Part shown: positions 34,075 to 42,868 of the stretch, piece after piece
Layout: each line of letters starts with the position of its first letter
How positions within the stretch are numbered: position 1 is the first letter of the stretch
DNA from: an uncultured Mucilaginibacter sp.
Lineage (GTDB): Bacteria > Bacteroidota > Bacteroidia > Sphingobacteriales > Sphingobacteriaceae
Reading direction: 5' to 3'
NCBI RefSeq assembly: GCF_913773635.1
Contig: NZ_CAJYGQ010000003.1
Coordinates: forward strand, 62,001-126,000
DNA length: 64,000 nucleotides
Notes under the pieces: generated by a model
The model's database searches: none
Seen by the model: the letters and a program-made list of their open reading frames with translations, nothing else
What the model was told of the DNA's origin: nothing
Translations under genes and position numbers: made by a program

Positions 34075-35748
34075 ATGACTGATAAACCTCAATATGTAAT
34101 TGGCGTTGATTACGGCTCGGACTCGGTGCGTTCCGTTATTGTTAACGCTGCCGATGGTAAAGAGCTTGCTACTTCGGTATTTTATTACCCGCGCTGGCAA
34201 AAACAACAGTATTGCGATGCTGCCAAAAACCAGTTTCGCCAGCATCCTTTAGATTATATCGAAGGCTTGGAGAGTACCATTAAAGCTTGTATAACCAAAG
34301 CCGGACCTGAAGTTGCTGCACAGGTAAAAGCCATTGCGGTTGATACTACAGGCTCTACCCCGGTTGCGGTAAATAAAGCCGGTGTGCCCCTAGCCTTACT
34401 GCCCGAATTTGAGCACCACCCGGCTGCCATGTTTGTGCTTTGGAAAGACCATACCTCGGTTAAGGAGGCTGCCGAAATTAACGAGCACGCTACCAAATTT
34501 GATACTAATTATCTGCAGTATGTAGGTGGCATATACTCATCAGAGTGGTTTTGGGCAAAATTACTGCACATTTTACGTACAGACGAAATTGTACGCAACA
34601 ACATCTACTCATGGGTTGAACACTGCGACTGGATTCCGTTCTTGTTAACCGGTGGTACCAATGCCGATGATATTATGCGCGGCCGTTGTTCATCAGGCCA
34701 TAAAGCACTTTGGGCCGAAGAGTTTGGCGGTTTGCCGCCCGATGAGTTCTTCTCATCACTCGATCCGCTTTTGAAAGGATTTACCGAGCGTTTATATAAA
34801 GATACTTACACTTCAGACGTATCAGCCGGAAAGCTGAGCGCCGAATGGGCAGAGCGTTTAGGCCTTTCAACCGATGTGGTTATTGGCGTTGGTGCTTTTG
34901 ATGCGCATATGGGTGCTGTAGGTGGACAAATTGAGCCCTATCACCTGAGCAAGGTAATGGGAACGTCAACCTGCGACATTTTGGTTGCCCCTAACCGCGA
35001 TATGGATGGTAAACTGGTTAAAGGTATTTGCGGACAGGTTGATGGTTCGGTTATCCCGGGTATGGCAGGCTTAGAAGCCGGCCAGTCGGCCTTTGGCGAT
35101 ACTTACGCCTGGTTTAAAAACCTGGTGGCCTGGCCAATTCAAAACCTGCTCAACAATTCAACAGTTGTTGATGTTCAAACTGCCGAAGCTTTGAAAGAAG
35201 AAATGATTGGTAAGATCATTCCTGAACTGAGCAAAGCAGCAGCAGCTTTACCTTTAGACGAAAAAGCCGAACTGGCAACCGATTGGTTTAACGGACGCCG
35301 TACGCCTGATGCCAACCAGTTGTTAAAAGGCACCATTACCGGTTTAGGTTTGGGTAGCGATGCTCCGCGCGTATTCCGTGCACTGGCCGAGGCCACTTGC
35401 TTTGGCGCTCGTAGCATTGTAGAGCGTTTCCGTAGCGAAGGCGTACCTGTTGAAGGCATCATTGGTATTGGTGGTGTGGCCAAAAAATCGCCGTACATTA
35501 TGCAAATGATGGCCGATGTACTTCAAATGCCTATCCGCATACACCAGTTTGAGCATACTTGTGCCTTAGGTGCAGCCATGTTTGCAGCTACGGTTGCAGG
35601 CATCTACCCTAAAGTTGAAGAGGCTATGGAAGCTATGGGAGGCGGCTTTGACGTAGAGTACTTCCCTGAGGCTGGCAACGCAGAGTTTTATAACAAGCGC
35701 TATACGCAATATAATACCTTGGGTAAGTTTACTGAAACAACTGTATAA
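34075..35748 (+). CDS. araB: Ribulokinase
   Basis: A 557-residue FGGY-family kinase that phosphorylates L-ribulose to L-ribulose 5-phosphate with ATP, the second step of arabinose use. The N-terminal phosphate loop is GVDYGSDSVRSV (about 9-20), a middle motif VGAFDAHMGAVGG and MGTSTCDI follow, and the C-terminal ATP-site region reads GIGGVAKKSPYIMQMMADVL. Length agrees with ribulokinases (about 560). It is followed by araD and araA in the same direction, with a long inverted repeat in the 92-base gap before araD. Confidence 0.95.
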   Translation: MTDKPQYVIGVDYGSDSVRSVIVNAADGKELATSVFYYPRWQKQQYCDAAKNQFRQHPLDYIEGLESTIKACITKAGPEVAAQVKAIAVDTTGSTPVAVNKAGVPLALLPEFEHHPAAMFVLWKDHTSVKEAAEINEHATKFDTNYLQYVGGIYSSEWFWAKLLHILRTDEIVRNNIYSWVEHCDWIPFLLTGGTNADDIMRGRCSSGHKALWAEEFGGLPPDEFFSSLDPLLKGFTERLYKDTYTSDVSAGKLSAEWAERLGLSTDVVIGVGAFDAHMGAVGGQIEPYHLSKVMGTSTCDILVAPNRDMDGKLVKGICGQVDGSVIPGMAGLEAGQSAFGDTYAWFKNLVAWPIQNLLNNSTVVDVQTAEALKEEMIGKIIPELSKAAAALPLDEKAELATDWFNGRRTPDANQLLKGTITGLGLGSDAPRVFRALAEATCFGARSIVERFRSEGVPVEGIIGIGGVAKKSPYIMQMMADVLQMPIRIHQFEHTCALGAAMFAATVAGIYPKVEEAMEAMGGGFDVEYFPEAGNAEFYNKRYTQYNTLGKFTETTV

Positions 35749-35752
35749 TCTA

Positions 35753-35826
35753 TTGAACCGGAATTTAAGTAATTAGTAGAATTTTTAGAATTCTGTTTTT
35801 TCACAAATATCCAAATTCCGGTTCAA
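35753..35826 (+). repeat. Long intercistronic hairpin between araB and araD
   Basis: Perfect 14-base arms, TTGAACCGGAATTT (35753-35766) and its complement (35813-35826), around a 46-base AT-rich loop that itself contains the palindrome AGAATTCT. The structure ends 14 bases before the araD start. It lacks a T-tract and therefore is not a simple terminator; mRNA processing or stability control is more likely. Confidence 0.6.
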
Positions 35827-35840
35827 AAATAATATCCGAA

Positions 35841-36542
35841 ATGAAATACGATCATATAAAACAGGCTGCCTACGCCGCCAACATGGAACTGCCTAAGTTG
35901 GGGCTGGTTATTTTCACGTTTGGCAATGTGAGCGCTGCCGATCATGACTTAGGCGTTTTTGCCATTAAACCAAGCGGCGTGCCTTACGAAGATCTTTCGC
36001 CCGAAAAAATGGTAATTGTTGACTTTGAAGGCAACACCATTGAGGGCGACCTGCGTCCGTCATCCGACACCAAAACCCACGCTGTATTATATAAGCACTG
36101 GGGGCGTTCGGTTGGTGGCGTTTGCCACACGCACTCTACCTACGGCACCGCCTGGGCGCAATCACAGCGTGATATACCAATTTTTGGTACCACACATGCC
36201 GACTATAATACGGTTGACATTCCTTGTGCTCCGCCAATGATTGACGAGTACATTGCCGGCGATTACGAATACAAAACCGGTTTCCAAATTATGGATGTGT
36301 TCCAGGACAAAGGTTTGGATTATAAAGAAGTTGAAATGGTATTGGTAGGCAACCACGCGCCATTTAGCTGGGGTAAAACCGCTGCTAAAGCCGTACACAA
36401 TAGTGCCGTGCTAGAGGCTATCGCTAAAATGGCACTGCTAACAGAACAAATTAATCCGCAGGCACCACGCTTAAAAGATGCGTTGATACGCAAACATTAC
36501 GAGCGCAAGCACGGCCCTGATTCGTATTATGGACAAAGCTAA
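35841..36542 (+). CDS. araD: L-ribulose-5-phosphate 4-epimerase
   Basis: A 233-residue class II aldolase-fold epimerase that converts L-ribulose 5-phosphate to D-xylulose 5-phosphate, feeding the pentose phosphate pathway. The zinc ligands are His96 and His98 (CHTHST) and His172 (VGNHAPFSW), with Asp76 in SSDTKTH; these positions match those of E. coli AraD closely. The phosphate-binding GNVS/KPSG motifs are present. It is the third gene of the ara set and lies between two spacers with inverted repeats. Confidence 0.95.
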   Translation: MKYDHIKQAAYAANMELPKLGLVIFTFGNVSAADHDLGVFAIKPSGVPYEDLSPEKMVIVDFEGNTIEGDLRPSSDTKTHAVLYKHWGRSVGGVCHTHSTYGTAWAQSQRDIPIFGTTHADYNTVDIPCAPPMIDEYIAGDYEYKTGFQIMDVFQDKGLDYKEVEMVLVGNHAPFSWGKTAAKAVHNSAVLEAIAKMALLTEQINPQAPRLKDALIRKHYERKHGPDSYYGQS

Positions 36543-36543
36543 T

Positions 36544-36649
36544 AATGAGTGAGGGATGAATGAGTGAATGTTTTACTCGTCCATACTCTTACTTATTGTC
36601 ATTCGTTTATATTAATTCACACATTCACTCAATCAATAATTCACTCATT
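36544..36649 (+). repeat. Long imperfect inverted repeat between araD and araA
   Basis: Left arm 36544-36570 (AATGAGTGAGGGATGAATGA and seven more bases) pairs with right arm 36622-36649, rich in TCACTCATT and CATTCACTCA units. Ten bases at each outer and inner end are nearly perfect, with a small mismatched centre. The arm ends six bases before the araA ATG at 36656. It also contains direct repeats of GAGTGA. Confidence 0.55.
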
Positions 36650-36655
36650 GATATT

Positions 36656-38158
36656 ATGATCAACTTAAAAGAACTTGAAGTTTGGTTTGTAACCGGCAGC
36701 CAGGACCTTTACGGCGAGGAAACGCTGAAACAGGTTGCCGAGCACTCGCAGGAAATTGCACGCGGTTTAGATGCCAACGCAACCGTTCCGGTGAAAGTGG
36801 TATTTAAACCAACTGTAAAATCATCCGACGAGATATATAGCCTTATTCAGGAGGCTAACGTAACGCCTAGCTGTATTGGCTTAATTACCTGGATGCACAC
36901 TTTCTCGCCCGCTAAAATGTGGATTCGCGGTTTGAGCATCCTTAAAAAGCCAGTGCTTCACCTGCATACCCAGTTTAATGCCCAAATTCCATGGAGCACT
37001 ATGGATATGGACTTTATGAACCTCAACCAGAGCGCCCATGGCGACCGTGAGTTTGGGTTTATGATGAGCCGTATGCGCCTACGCCGTAAAGTGGTTGTTG
37101 GTCATTGGCAAGAGGAAGAAGTAGCCAACCAAATTAGCGTTTGGGCACGTGCTGCTGCAGGCTGGCATGATTGGCAAGGTGCCAAATTTGCCCGCTTTGG
37201 CGATAACATGCGCTATGTTGCCGTTACCGATGGCGATAAGGTAGAAGCCGAATTGCAATTTGGTTTCTCGGTTAACTCATACGGTATTGGTGATTTGGTG
37301 CAGGTAATCAATTCATTAGATTATGCTTTGATTGATCAGCAAATTGCTGAATACCATGATTTATATGACGTAGCTGCCGACCTGCAAAAAGGTGGTGCGC
37401 AACATCAGTCATTAATTGAAGCTGCTAAAATTGAGGTGGGTTTACGCACCTTCTTAAAACAGGGAGGCTTTAAAGGCTTCAGCGATACGTTTGAAGACTT
37501 GCACGGCATGGTACAATTACCTGGTATTGGCGCACAGCGCTTAATGGCCGAAGGTTATGGTTTTGCCGGCGAAGGTGACTGGAAAACTGCTGCGTTGGTA
37601 CGTGCCATGAAAGTGATGGGTGCCGGCCTACCGGGTGGTAACGCCTTTATGGAAGATTATACTTACCATTTTGATGGTGCTAACTCAATGGTTTTAGGTT
37701 CGCACATGTTGGAGGTTGACCCTGCCATTGCAACCGGTAAACCAAAGGTAGAAGTACATCCGTTAGGTATTGGTGGTAAAGCCGATCCGGTTCGTTTGGT
37801 ATTCAACGTAGCCGGTGGTGCTGCCTTAAATGCTTCAATTGTAGACATGGGCAACCGTTTCCGTATGATAGTAAATGAGGTTGAAGCCGTTGAGCCAACT
37901 AACGACTTGCCTAAACTGCCTGTGGCCCGCGTGCTTTGGAAACCATACCCGAACATGAAAGACGGATGTGCTGCCTGGATTTATGCCGGTGGTGCTCACC
38001 ATACCTGCTACAGCCAAAACCTAACCGACGAGCACTTGCATGCCTTTGCCGAAATGGCAGGCATAGAGTACCTGCTTATTGGTAAAGAAACCAAGCTGCG
38101 CGAATTCCAGAAAGAAATTGCCTGGAACGACGCTTACTACAAAATGGGTAAATACTAA
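36656..38158 (+). CDS. araA: L-arabinose isomerase
   Basis: A 500-residue enzyme that converts L-arabinose to L-ribulose, the first step of the pathway. The N-terminus [22 protein letters not shown] is the standard AraA start, and I chose the ATG at 36656 because it gives exactly the family length; a longer frame from 36560 would translate the inverted repeat. The manganese-site region is represented by [17 protein letters not shown] and [11 protein letters not shown] strong terminator follows at 38181, so this is the last gene of the operon. No arabinose transporter is encoded here. Confidence 0.96.
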   Translation: MINLKELEVWFVTGSQDLYGEETLKQVAEHSQEIARGLDANATVPVKVVFKPTVKSSDEIYSLIQEANVTPSCIGLITWMHTFSPAKMWIRGLSILKKPVLHLHTQFNAQIPWSTMDMDFMNLNQSAHGDREFGFMMSRMRLRRKVVVGHWQEEEVANQISVWARAAAGWHDWQGAKFARFGDNMRYVAVTDGDKVEAELQFGFSVNSYGIGDLVQVINSLDYALIDQQIAEYHDLYDVAADLQKGGAQHQSLIEAAKIEVGLRTFLKQGGFKGFSDTFEDLHGMVQLPGIGAQRLMAEGYGFAGEGDWKTAALVRAMKVMGAGLPGGNAFMEDYTYHFDGANSMVLGSHMLEVDPAIATGKPKVEVHPLGIGGKADPVRLVFNVAGGAALNASIVDMGNRFRMIVNEVEAVEPTNDLPKLPVARVLWKPYPNMKDGCAAWIYAGGAHHTCYSQNLTDEHLHAFAEMAGIEYLLIGKETKLREFQKEIAWNDAYYKMGKY

Positions 38159-38180
38159 ACTTGCCCAAGCAAAATATAAC

Positions 38181-38214
38181 GCCCCTGCATATGAATTATG
38201 CAGGGGCTTTTTTT
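38181..38214 (+). terminator. Intrinsic terminator of the ara operon
   Basis: Ten-base perfect arms GCCCCTGCAT (38181-38190) and ATGCAGGGGC (38198-38207), seven-base loop, followed by seven T residues. Confidence 0.9.
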
Positions 38215-38279
38215 GTTATCATTTGTAGCATAACTGCTAAGGCACACGTAATGGCTCTAAACCTTAATAAACCATTGTT

Positions 38280-38630
38280 ATGAAAAATTTAAAACTCATA
38301 CTGCTTACAGTTTTTGGCATGATACTTTTAAACTCCTGTAAGAAGGATAAAATTGAAGTAAACGAAACCAAAATTTACGAGCAGAGGCATAATAAAATTA
38401 CATCAGATACTACCCCCGATTATATAAGTACCTGGCAGGTTACGCTAAATCCTGATGGTAGCGGCAACGTTGTGCCCGGTGGTGATATAGTTTACCCGGG
38501 ACGTTATGAAATTAAAGGATCGTTGTTAAGAGTTAAATCGGGCAATGAAACCTTTGAATTTGATATTTTATCTGATACCGAAATAAAAGAAAAGAAATAC
38601 GGCGCGTTACTGCAGTTACAACAAAAATAG
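38280..38630 (+). CDS. Hypothetical lipoprotein
   Basis: A 116-residue protein with a type II signal peptide (MKNLKLILLTVFGMILLNSC, lipid-modified Cys20) and a following KKDK stretch. The mature part is a small beta-rich domain (YISTWQVTLNPDGSGNVVPGGD, then YPGRYEIKGSLLRV), resembling small lipocalin-like or DUF-type lipoproteins of Bacteroidota. No specific family was recognised. It has its own promoter space after the ara terminator. Confidence 0.72.
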   Translation: MKNLKLILLTVFGMILLNSCKKDKIEVNETKIYEQRHNKITSDTTPDYISTWQVTLNPDGSGNVVPGGDIVYPGRYEIKGSLLRVKSGNETFEFDILSDTEIKEKKYGALLQLQQK

Positions 38631-38665
38631 TGTGGTAAAAAGTGATGGGTTTGCCCTGAATATTA

Positions 38666-38700
38666 TGGTTACAGTAAATAATTTATTTTTACTGTAACCA
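38666..38700 (+). repeat. 13-bp perfect hairpin between the lipoprotein and DUF2807 genes
   Basis: TGGTTACAGTAAA (38666-38678) pairs with TTTACTGTAACCA (38688-38700) across nine bases. No T-tract follows on the plus strand, so terminator function is uncertain; it could also be an operator for the next gene, 47 bases downstream. Confidence 0.5.
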
Positions 38701-38747
38701 ATGAGCGTTTGGTAACATCTTATGTTCAGAACAACAAACTTATTACT

Positions 38748-39482
38748 ATGATAACTATAGCCAGAATTTTATTAGCTGCTGCCCTTGTAACAGGGGTTGC
38801 ACAAAGTAATGCTAAGCCAAGTATTAACATAACTAATTTTGCCGATGAGCAGGACCGTCACCTGTCAGGGTTCTCTTCGGTAAGTGTTTCCGGTTCTTTT
38901 GATGTTTATTTAACGCAGGGAGCCAACGAATCGGTTAAAGTTGAGGCCGATGCCGATGAGATAGATAAAATTATTACCGTTGTTGAAAACGGTGTTTTAA
39001 AAATCTACACCAAACGCAATAATAATTCGGGCTGGAACTGGGGAGGGAGCAATAAAAAGCGTATAGTTAGAGTAGTGGCCAAAGATTTGAATAAGATAGG
39101 TCTCGCAGGTTCTGGCGATGTGTTTTTCAAAGATGGCTTCCGTACTCAGGATATGGTAGTTAGCCTTAGCGGATCTGGCGATATTAGCGGAAAACTGGAC
39201 GTTAAAAAGCTTGATGTATCTATCGTAGGCTCAGGAGATATAAGCCTTACAGGTAATGCCGAAACCTCAAACGTTAAAGTATCAGGTTCGGGCGATTATA
39301 ACGGTCGCTCATTAGTTACGGCTGTTACTGCGGTAAGGGTTGTAGGTTCTGGAGATGCTGCAGTTAACGTAAGTCAAAAGCTTGACGCCTCTGTTGCTGG
39401 CTCAGGCGATGTACGTTATACGGGTGCTGTTAAGCAAATATCAACGTCAAAAGCTGGTAGTGGCGATATCCATAAGTTTTAA
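38748..39482 (+). CDS. DUF2807 (head-GIN domain) exported protein
   Basis: A 244-residue protein beginning at the ATG at 38748; a TTG at 38709 would put the signal peptide inside the chain. The signal is MITIARILLAAALVTGVAQSNA. The mature part begins with the FSSVSVSGSFDVYLTQG stretch typical of DUF2807 and then shows at least seven repeats of the GSGDV/GSGDI type spaced about 20 residues apart, which form a parallel beta-helix. The family is secreted or periplasmic and of unknown function. A terminator follows at 39501. Confidence 0.87.
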   Translation: MITIARILLAAALVTGVAQSNAKPSINITNFADEQDRHLSGFSSVSVSGSFDVYLTQGANESVKVEADADEIDKIITVVENGVLKIYTKRNNNSGWNWGGSNKKRIVRVVAKDLNKIGLAGSGDVFFKDGFRTQDMVVSLSGSGDISGKLDVKKLDVSIVGSGDISLTGNAETSNVKVSGSGDYNGRSLVTAVTAVRVVGSGDAAVNVSQKLDASVAGSGDVRYTGAVKQISTSKAGSGDIHKF

Positions 39483-39500
39483 CCAACTATAAATATTTAA

Positions 39501-39526
39501 TAAAAAGGCGCAAGAGCGCCTTTTTA
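39501..39526. terminator. Intrinsic terminator after the DUF2807 gene
   Basis: AAAAAGGCGC (39502-39511), loop AAGA, GCGCCTTTTT (39516-39525), perfect ten-base arms with terminal A and T runs. Confidence 0.88.
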
Positions 39527-39643
39527 TGTTTTTAAGCGTTATTAATTAACTAATCCATCATAAATTACTGGCAAAAGCATAAACTTTTGTCAACATAGGC
39601 TTAACAATGCGGACATAGATTTACAGTATACCGATACACGCCT

Positions 39644-40276
39644 ATGTTTAAGTTCTTTGTTCCAAAAAATACCGTTTTCTTTAATCTGTTCAATCAATCG
39701 GCTACAAATAACGTACGCATGGCCGAGCTGTTATACAAAACCGTGAGCAGTGATACGCCACACGAGGAAAAAATGCATTTTAACCAAATTGCACGCCTTA
39801 AATCAACAGGCAATGAATTAAAGCACCAGGTATATACGGCTTCTTCACGTGCGTTGGTATCGCCGTTTGAACGCAATGATATGTATGCTTTGGCATCGGG
39901 CATAAACCAGGTATGTGATACCATACATGTGGCCGCACGCAGGCTTAATCTTTACCAGTTAAAATTTGTTGAGCCTGCCATGAAAGATATTGCAGGCCTT
40001 ATTATTGAAGCAAGTATTGAGCTGGAGAAAGGGGTGCAGAGCCTTGGTAATTTAACTTTAACACATGATGTAAGCACATGCTGTAAAAAAATACGCCAGC
40101 TGGAAACCTATGCCGACCAGGTTTACAACAAAGCACTTTCTTCACTCATTCACAATGAAACCAACTGCATTGAACTCATTAAATACACTGAAATATTAGC
40201 CGCACTCGAAAGAGCAACTGATAAGTGTGAAGATACTACCGATATTATAGAAAGCATTATTGTGAAAAATGCCTGA
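39644..40276 (+). CDS. DUF47 (PhoU-like) family protein, phosphate transport regulator-like
   Basis: A 210-residue all-helical protein of the DUF47/TIGR00153 family (MFKFFVPKNTVFFNLFNQSA, then repeated heptads such as HQVYTASSRALVSPFERNDMYALASGINQVCDTI). Members normally sit directly before a PiT-type inorganic phosphate transporter and regulate it. Here the next gene runs in the opposite direction and encodes a pectate lyase, so the usual partner is missing from this site. It starts 161 bases after DUF2807 and ends 10 bases before the convergent pectate lyase. Confidence 0.88.
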   Translation: MFKFFVPKNTVFFNLFNQSATNNVRMAELLYKTVSSDTPHEEKMHFNQIARLKSTGNELKHQVYTASSRALVSPFERNDMYALASGINQVCDTIHVAARRLNLYQLKFVEPAMKDIAGLIIEASIELEKGVQSLGNLTLTHDVSTCCKKIRQLETYADQVYNKALSSLIHNETNCIELIKYTEILAALERATDKCEDTTDIIESIIVKNA

Positions 40277-40285
40277 TGTACGGTA

Positions 40286-41689
40286 TTATTTAATACTGTT
40301 CAAATAAACCTCCAACATAGTGTAACCGCTTTTATGAAGCTTATTACCATCGGCCGCATTGTTTTTATCAAGACCATTGGCTAATTCCCAACCGTCGGGG
40401 ATACCGTCATGATCACTATCGGTTAACGTTTTGCCTGTTTGATAGGCCGGCCAACCACCTACACTAGTGGCATCATCAATTATACCGGCTTTTTGAAGCG
40501 ATCCCATTCCTTTGGGATTGTTATTTTTTACTTCGCTTACTATTCGTGCATCAACGACATCACGCTTTGGGAGCATTGCCCCGGCTTTTTGCAAAACTAA
40601 TTTGTAAGCATCGGGCGCAGTTTGGGTTGTTGTTTTTTCAACCGGGAAGGGTGCGTTTAGAATCACAGCGGCGCGTTTTTCTTGAGGTACCCTATTAAGA
40701 TCCAAACCAGTGTTATTATCAGCGGTTAAGGCGGCATCGCCTTCCATGGTGTTGCCGTTTATGTACCACTGGCCGGTGCCTTTTTCATACAGAGCTTCAC
40801 AAAAAATCTTTTTGAAACCCTGCGTGGCTGGCCCGGGCTTGTAATAATTGTTAACCATGTTAATCTCCGATCTGCCTCCGGGTATTTTTATGTCGCCGCC
40901 ATAGCATGATCCGGTACGCCCCCAGTTATAAATTACGTTATTGCGGTAATCAATTACGGCAACGGTATCATGGGCCCGGGCCCCATTGAAGCGCACGGTG
41001 CGGCTAAAATTGTTGGAAATAAGATTATGGTGGTAAGTAACATGTTGGCCTCCCCAAACACCGCCGTAACTGCGCTTTCCTTTTAAATGACCAGCGTTAT
41101 AAAGGCCTTCACTTACAATGCACCATTGCACCGTAACGTTTTTAATATCGTACATAGCGGCACACTCTTCGTTAGCCCAGCTAAACGAGCAATGATCTAT
41201 AATTACATTACTCATGTTTTCCATATCCAAACCATATAAGCCCGACGCTACCTTACCGCCGGGCCTTGAGCGCAGGTAACGTATAATGATGTTGCCGTTT
41301 TTACCCCTTCCGTTAAGTATAAATGAATTGCCTTTTAAACAAATGCCGTCGCCAGGGGCTGTTTGCCCGGCAATGGTAAGGTTTGAGCGGCTCACCTTAA
41401 TTTCCGACTTTAAATCTATTATTCCACCTACCTTAAACACAACAGTAAGTGGTTCGTTGGGGTAGGCATTAAGTGCATCCCTAAAACTACCGGCACCTGA
41501 ATCATTCAGGTTTGTAACTTCGGCAATTTTACCTCCGCGGCCGCCTGTTGTATACTTGCCAAAGCCTTCCGCTCCCGGGAAAGCAACCAAGGCGCTGTCA
41601 GGAACATTTGCGTCAACAGGCTTTGCTTTGAATGATGACAAGTGTAGCGCACCTAAAGCGAGCAGGGCAACGAAGAACAGAGTTTTCAT
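40286..41689 (-). CDS. Pectate lyase, PL1-like right-handed beta-helix
   Basis: A 467-residue secreted enzyme with signal peptide MKTLFFVALLALGALHLSSF. The conserved start of the catalytic domain is FPGAEGFGKYTTGGRGGKIAEVTNLNDSGAGSFRDAL, followed by repeating beta-helix turns (SNLTIAGQTAPGDGICL, NVIIDHCSFSWANEE). The WCIVSEGLY region is also conserved. It cleaves de-esterified polygalacturonate by beta-elimination, giving unsaturated ends that the GH105 enzyme at the window start can remove. The last 40 residues, DSDHDGIPDGWELANGL, are a calcium-binding thrombospondin type 3-like segment. Specific family number is inferred from these motifs. Confidence 0.88.
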   Translation of the reverse strand: MKTLFFVALLALGALHLSSFKAKPVDANVPDSALVAFPGAEGFGKYTTGGRGGKIAEVTNLNDSGAGSFRDALNAYPNEPLTVVFKVGGIIDLKSEIKVSRSNLTIAGQTAPGDGICLKGNSFILNGRGKNGNIIIRYLRSRPGGKVASGLYGLDMENMSNVIIDHCSFSWANEECAAMYDIKNVTVQWCIVSEGLYNAGHLKGKRSYGGVWGGQHVTYHHNLISNNFSRTVRFNGARAHDTVAVIDYRNNVIYNWGRTGSCYGGDIKIPGGRSEINMVNNYYKPGPATQGFKKIFCEALYEKGTGQWYINGNTMEGDAALTADNNTGLDLNRVPQEKRAAVILNAPFPVEKTTTQTAPDAYKLVLQKAGAMLPKRDVVDARIVSEVKNNNPKGMGSLQKAGIIDDATSVGGWPAYQTGKTLTDSDHDGIPDGWELANGLDKNNAADGNKLHKSGYTMLEVYLNSIK

Positions 41690-41845
41690 AAAATGCCGGT
41701 TTAATTAGCGTTTAGAAGTAGTTACAAACTTAAGTTATTATAATAACCGGCTTTGTAAAACTTACGATAGCTTAAAAATATATAATATAAAATACGCTAA
41801 GCCTTGGTCTAATTCCAGCAGTGATAGTTGTTGGAGTGAATGCAA

Positions 41846-42469
41846 TTACAAGGCCAAGGCCTCGAAGGAGTAACCCTGCTTTTGCCATATCTCCAACGCC
41901 CGTGGTAGCGTATACTTTAAACGGTTAAATGCTTTAAGGCTGTCATGAAACACTACTATTGATCCATTTTCGGTGTGCTTCAGTACGCCTTTTAAACAAT
42001 CTTCGGGCTTTAAACTCATATCAAAGTCTCCGCTAAGTACATCCCACATTATAATTTGAATGCCTGGTTTAAGCTGTTGAAGACGGCTTATTTGCGTGCG
42101 GCGTATACGGCCGTAAGGTGGCCTGAAAAGCGTAGTTTTTAATTGCTCGTCGGCTTGCAAAAAATTGTTTATGTACGTGTCGTCGTCGGTTTTCCAGCCT
42201 TTAAGATGATTGTAAGTATGGTTACCTATTGCGTGCCCTCCGGCTTTTACTTCTTCAAAAACATCAGGGTGTTTGCGTACATTATCACCTATGCAAAAAA
42301 AGGTAGCCTTGGCGTTAAAATCCTTTAGTGTTTTAAGCACAAACGGCGTAACTATAGGTATAGGGCCATCATCAAACGTAAGGTAAATAACAGGTTTATC
42401 GCGCGCAGCATTCCAGCATAATTGCGGGTACAGCTTTTTGAGCAGCCAGGGCGTTTTTACCAGGTACAT
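41846..42469 (-). CDS. Polysaccharide deacetylase (NodB homology domain)
   Basis: A 207-residue CE4-type deacetylase. Motif 1 is LTFDDGP (Asp33, Asp34), motif 2 is GNHTYNH with the two metal histidines, motif 3 is RPPYGR, and motif 4 is IMWDVLSGDFD; a final HDSLK holds the last histidine. It removes acetyl groups from N-acetylglucosamine-containing glycans, either peptidoglycan or exopolysaccharide. No signal peptide is seen, only a short leading hydrophobic patch, so location is uncertain. I took the ATG at 42469; the frame could extend two codons to a TTG. It is not tightly linked to the neighbours. Confidence 0.88.
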   Translation of the reverse strand: MYLVKTPWLLKKLYPQLCWNAARDKPVIYLTFDDGPIPIVTPFVLKTLKDFNAKATFFCIGDNVRKHPDVFEEVKAGGHAIGNHTYNHLKGWKTDDDTYINNFLQADEQLKTTLFRPPYGRIRRTQISRLQQLKPGIQIIMWDVLSGDFDMSLKPEDCLKGVLKHTENGSIVVFHDSLKAFNRLKYTLPRALEIWQKQGYSFEALAL

Positions 42470-42520
42470 GTACAAATAAAGCTATTTTTATTGAGAGCTG
42501 TTATACCTTAATAAGCAAAC

Positions 42521-42868
42521 CTAGTTTGCTTGTGCTTCTTTTGCCTGGAAGTATTTTATATAATAGTCTGTTCCTATAAGCAAGCAAAATACAAACACCG
42601 CTAAAAATATAAGCTTCAACAGCTCAGCCGAGATGCCTGATAATAATGCTAAGTAGCCCGGCAAACAATAGCTGGCTGCAACCCCTGCAACCAGGAAAAA
42701 TGCAAAGCAAAGCATAGAGTAGCGTATATACTTGACATTTTTTTTGTACTCAGCCTGCTGACCCATACGCACTAAAACCCGCTGCTCAAAGTTATTGTCA
42801 GGCATGGTTAATTTGCTTTTGCTAATTGCTTTACCTAAACAAAGTTCATCGTCATTAAACTCATTCAT
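42521..42868 (-). CDS. Small two-helix membrane protein, putative anti-sigma factor
   Basis: A 115-residue protein with a cytoplasmic acidic N-terminus (MNEFNDDELCLGKAISKSKL) and two helices (about 51-72 and 79-104). The start codon overlaps the sigma factor stop by four bases (ATGA). An anti-sigma role is inferred only from this coupling and the topology; no zinc-binding or other anti-sigma motif was seen. Confidence 0.6.
   Translation of the reverse strand: MNEFNDDELCLGKAISKSKLTMPDNNFEQRVLVRMGQQAEYKKNVKYIRYSMLCFAFFLVAGVAASYCLPGYLALLSGISAELLKLIFLAVFVFCLLIGTDYYIKYFQAKEAQAN

Noticed and set aside
36560..36655. A 32-codon N-terminal extension of araA
   Set aside because: It would translate the inverted repeat, and the ATG at 36656 gives the family's normal 500 residues.
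39100..39480. Regularly spaced repeats resembling a short array
   Set aside because: They are the codons of the GSGD repeats in the DUF2807 beta-helix; spacing follows the protein and sequences vary at third codon positions.
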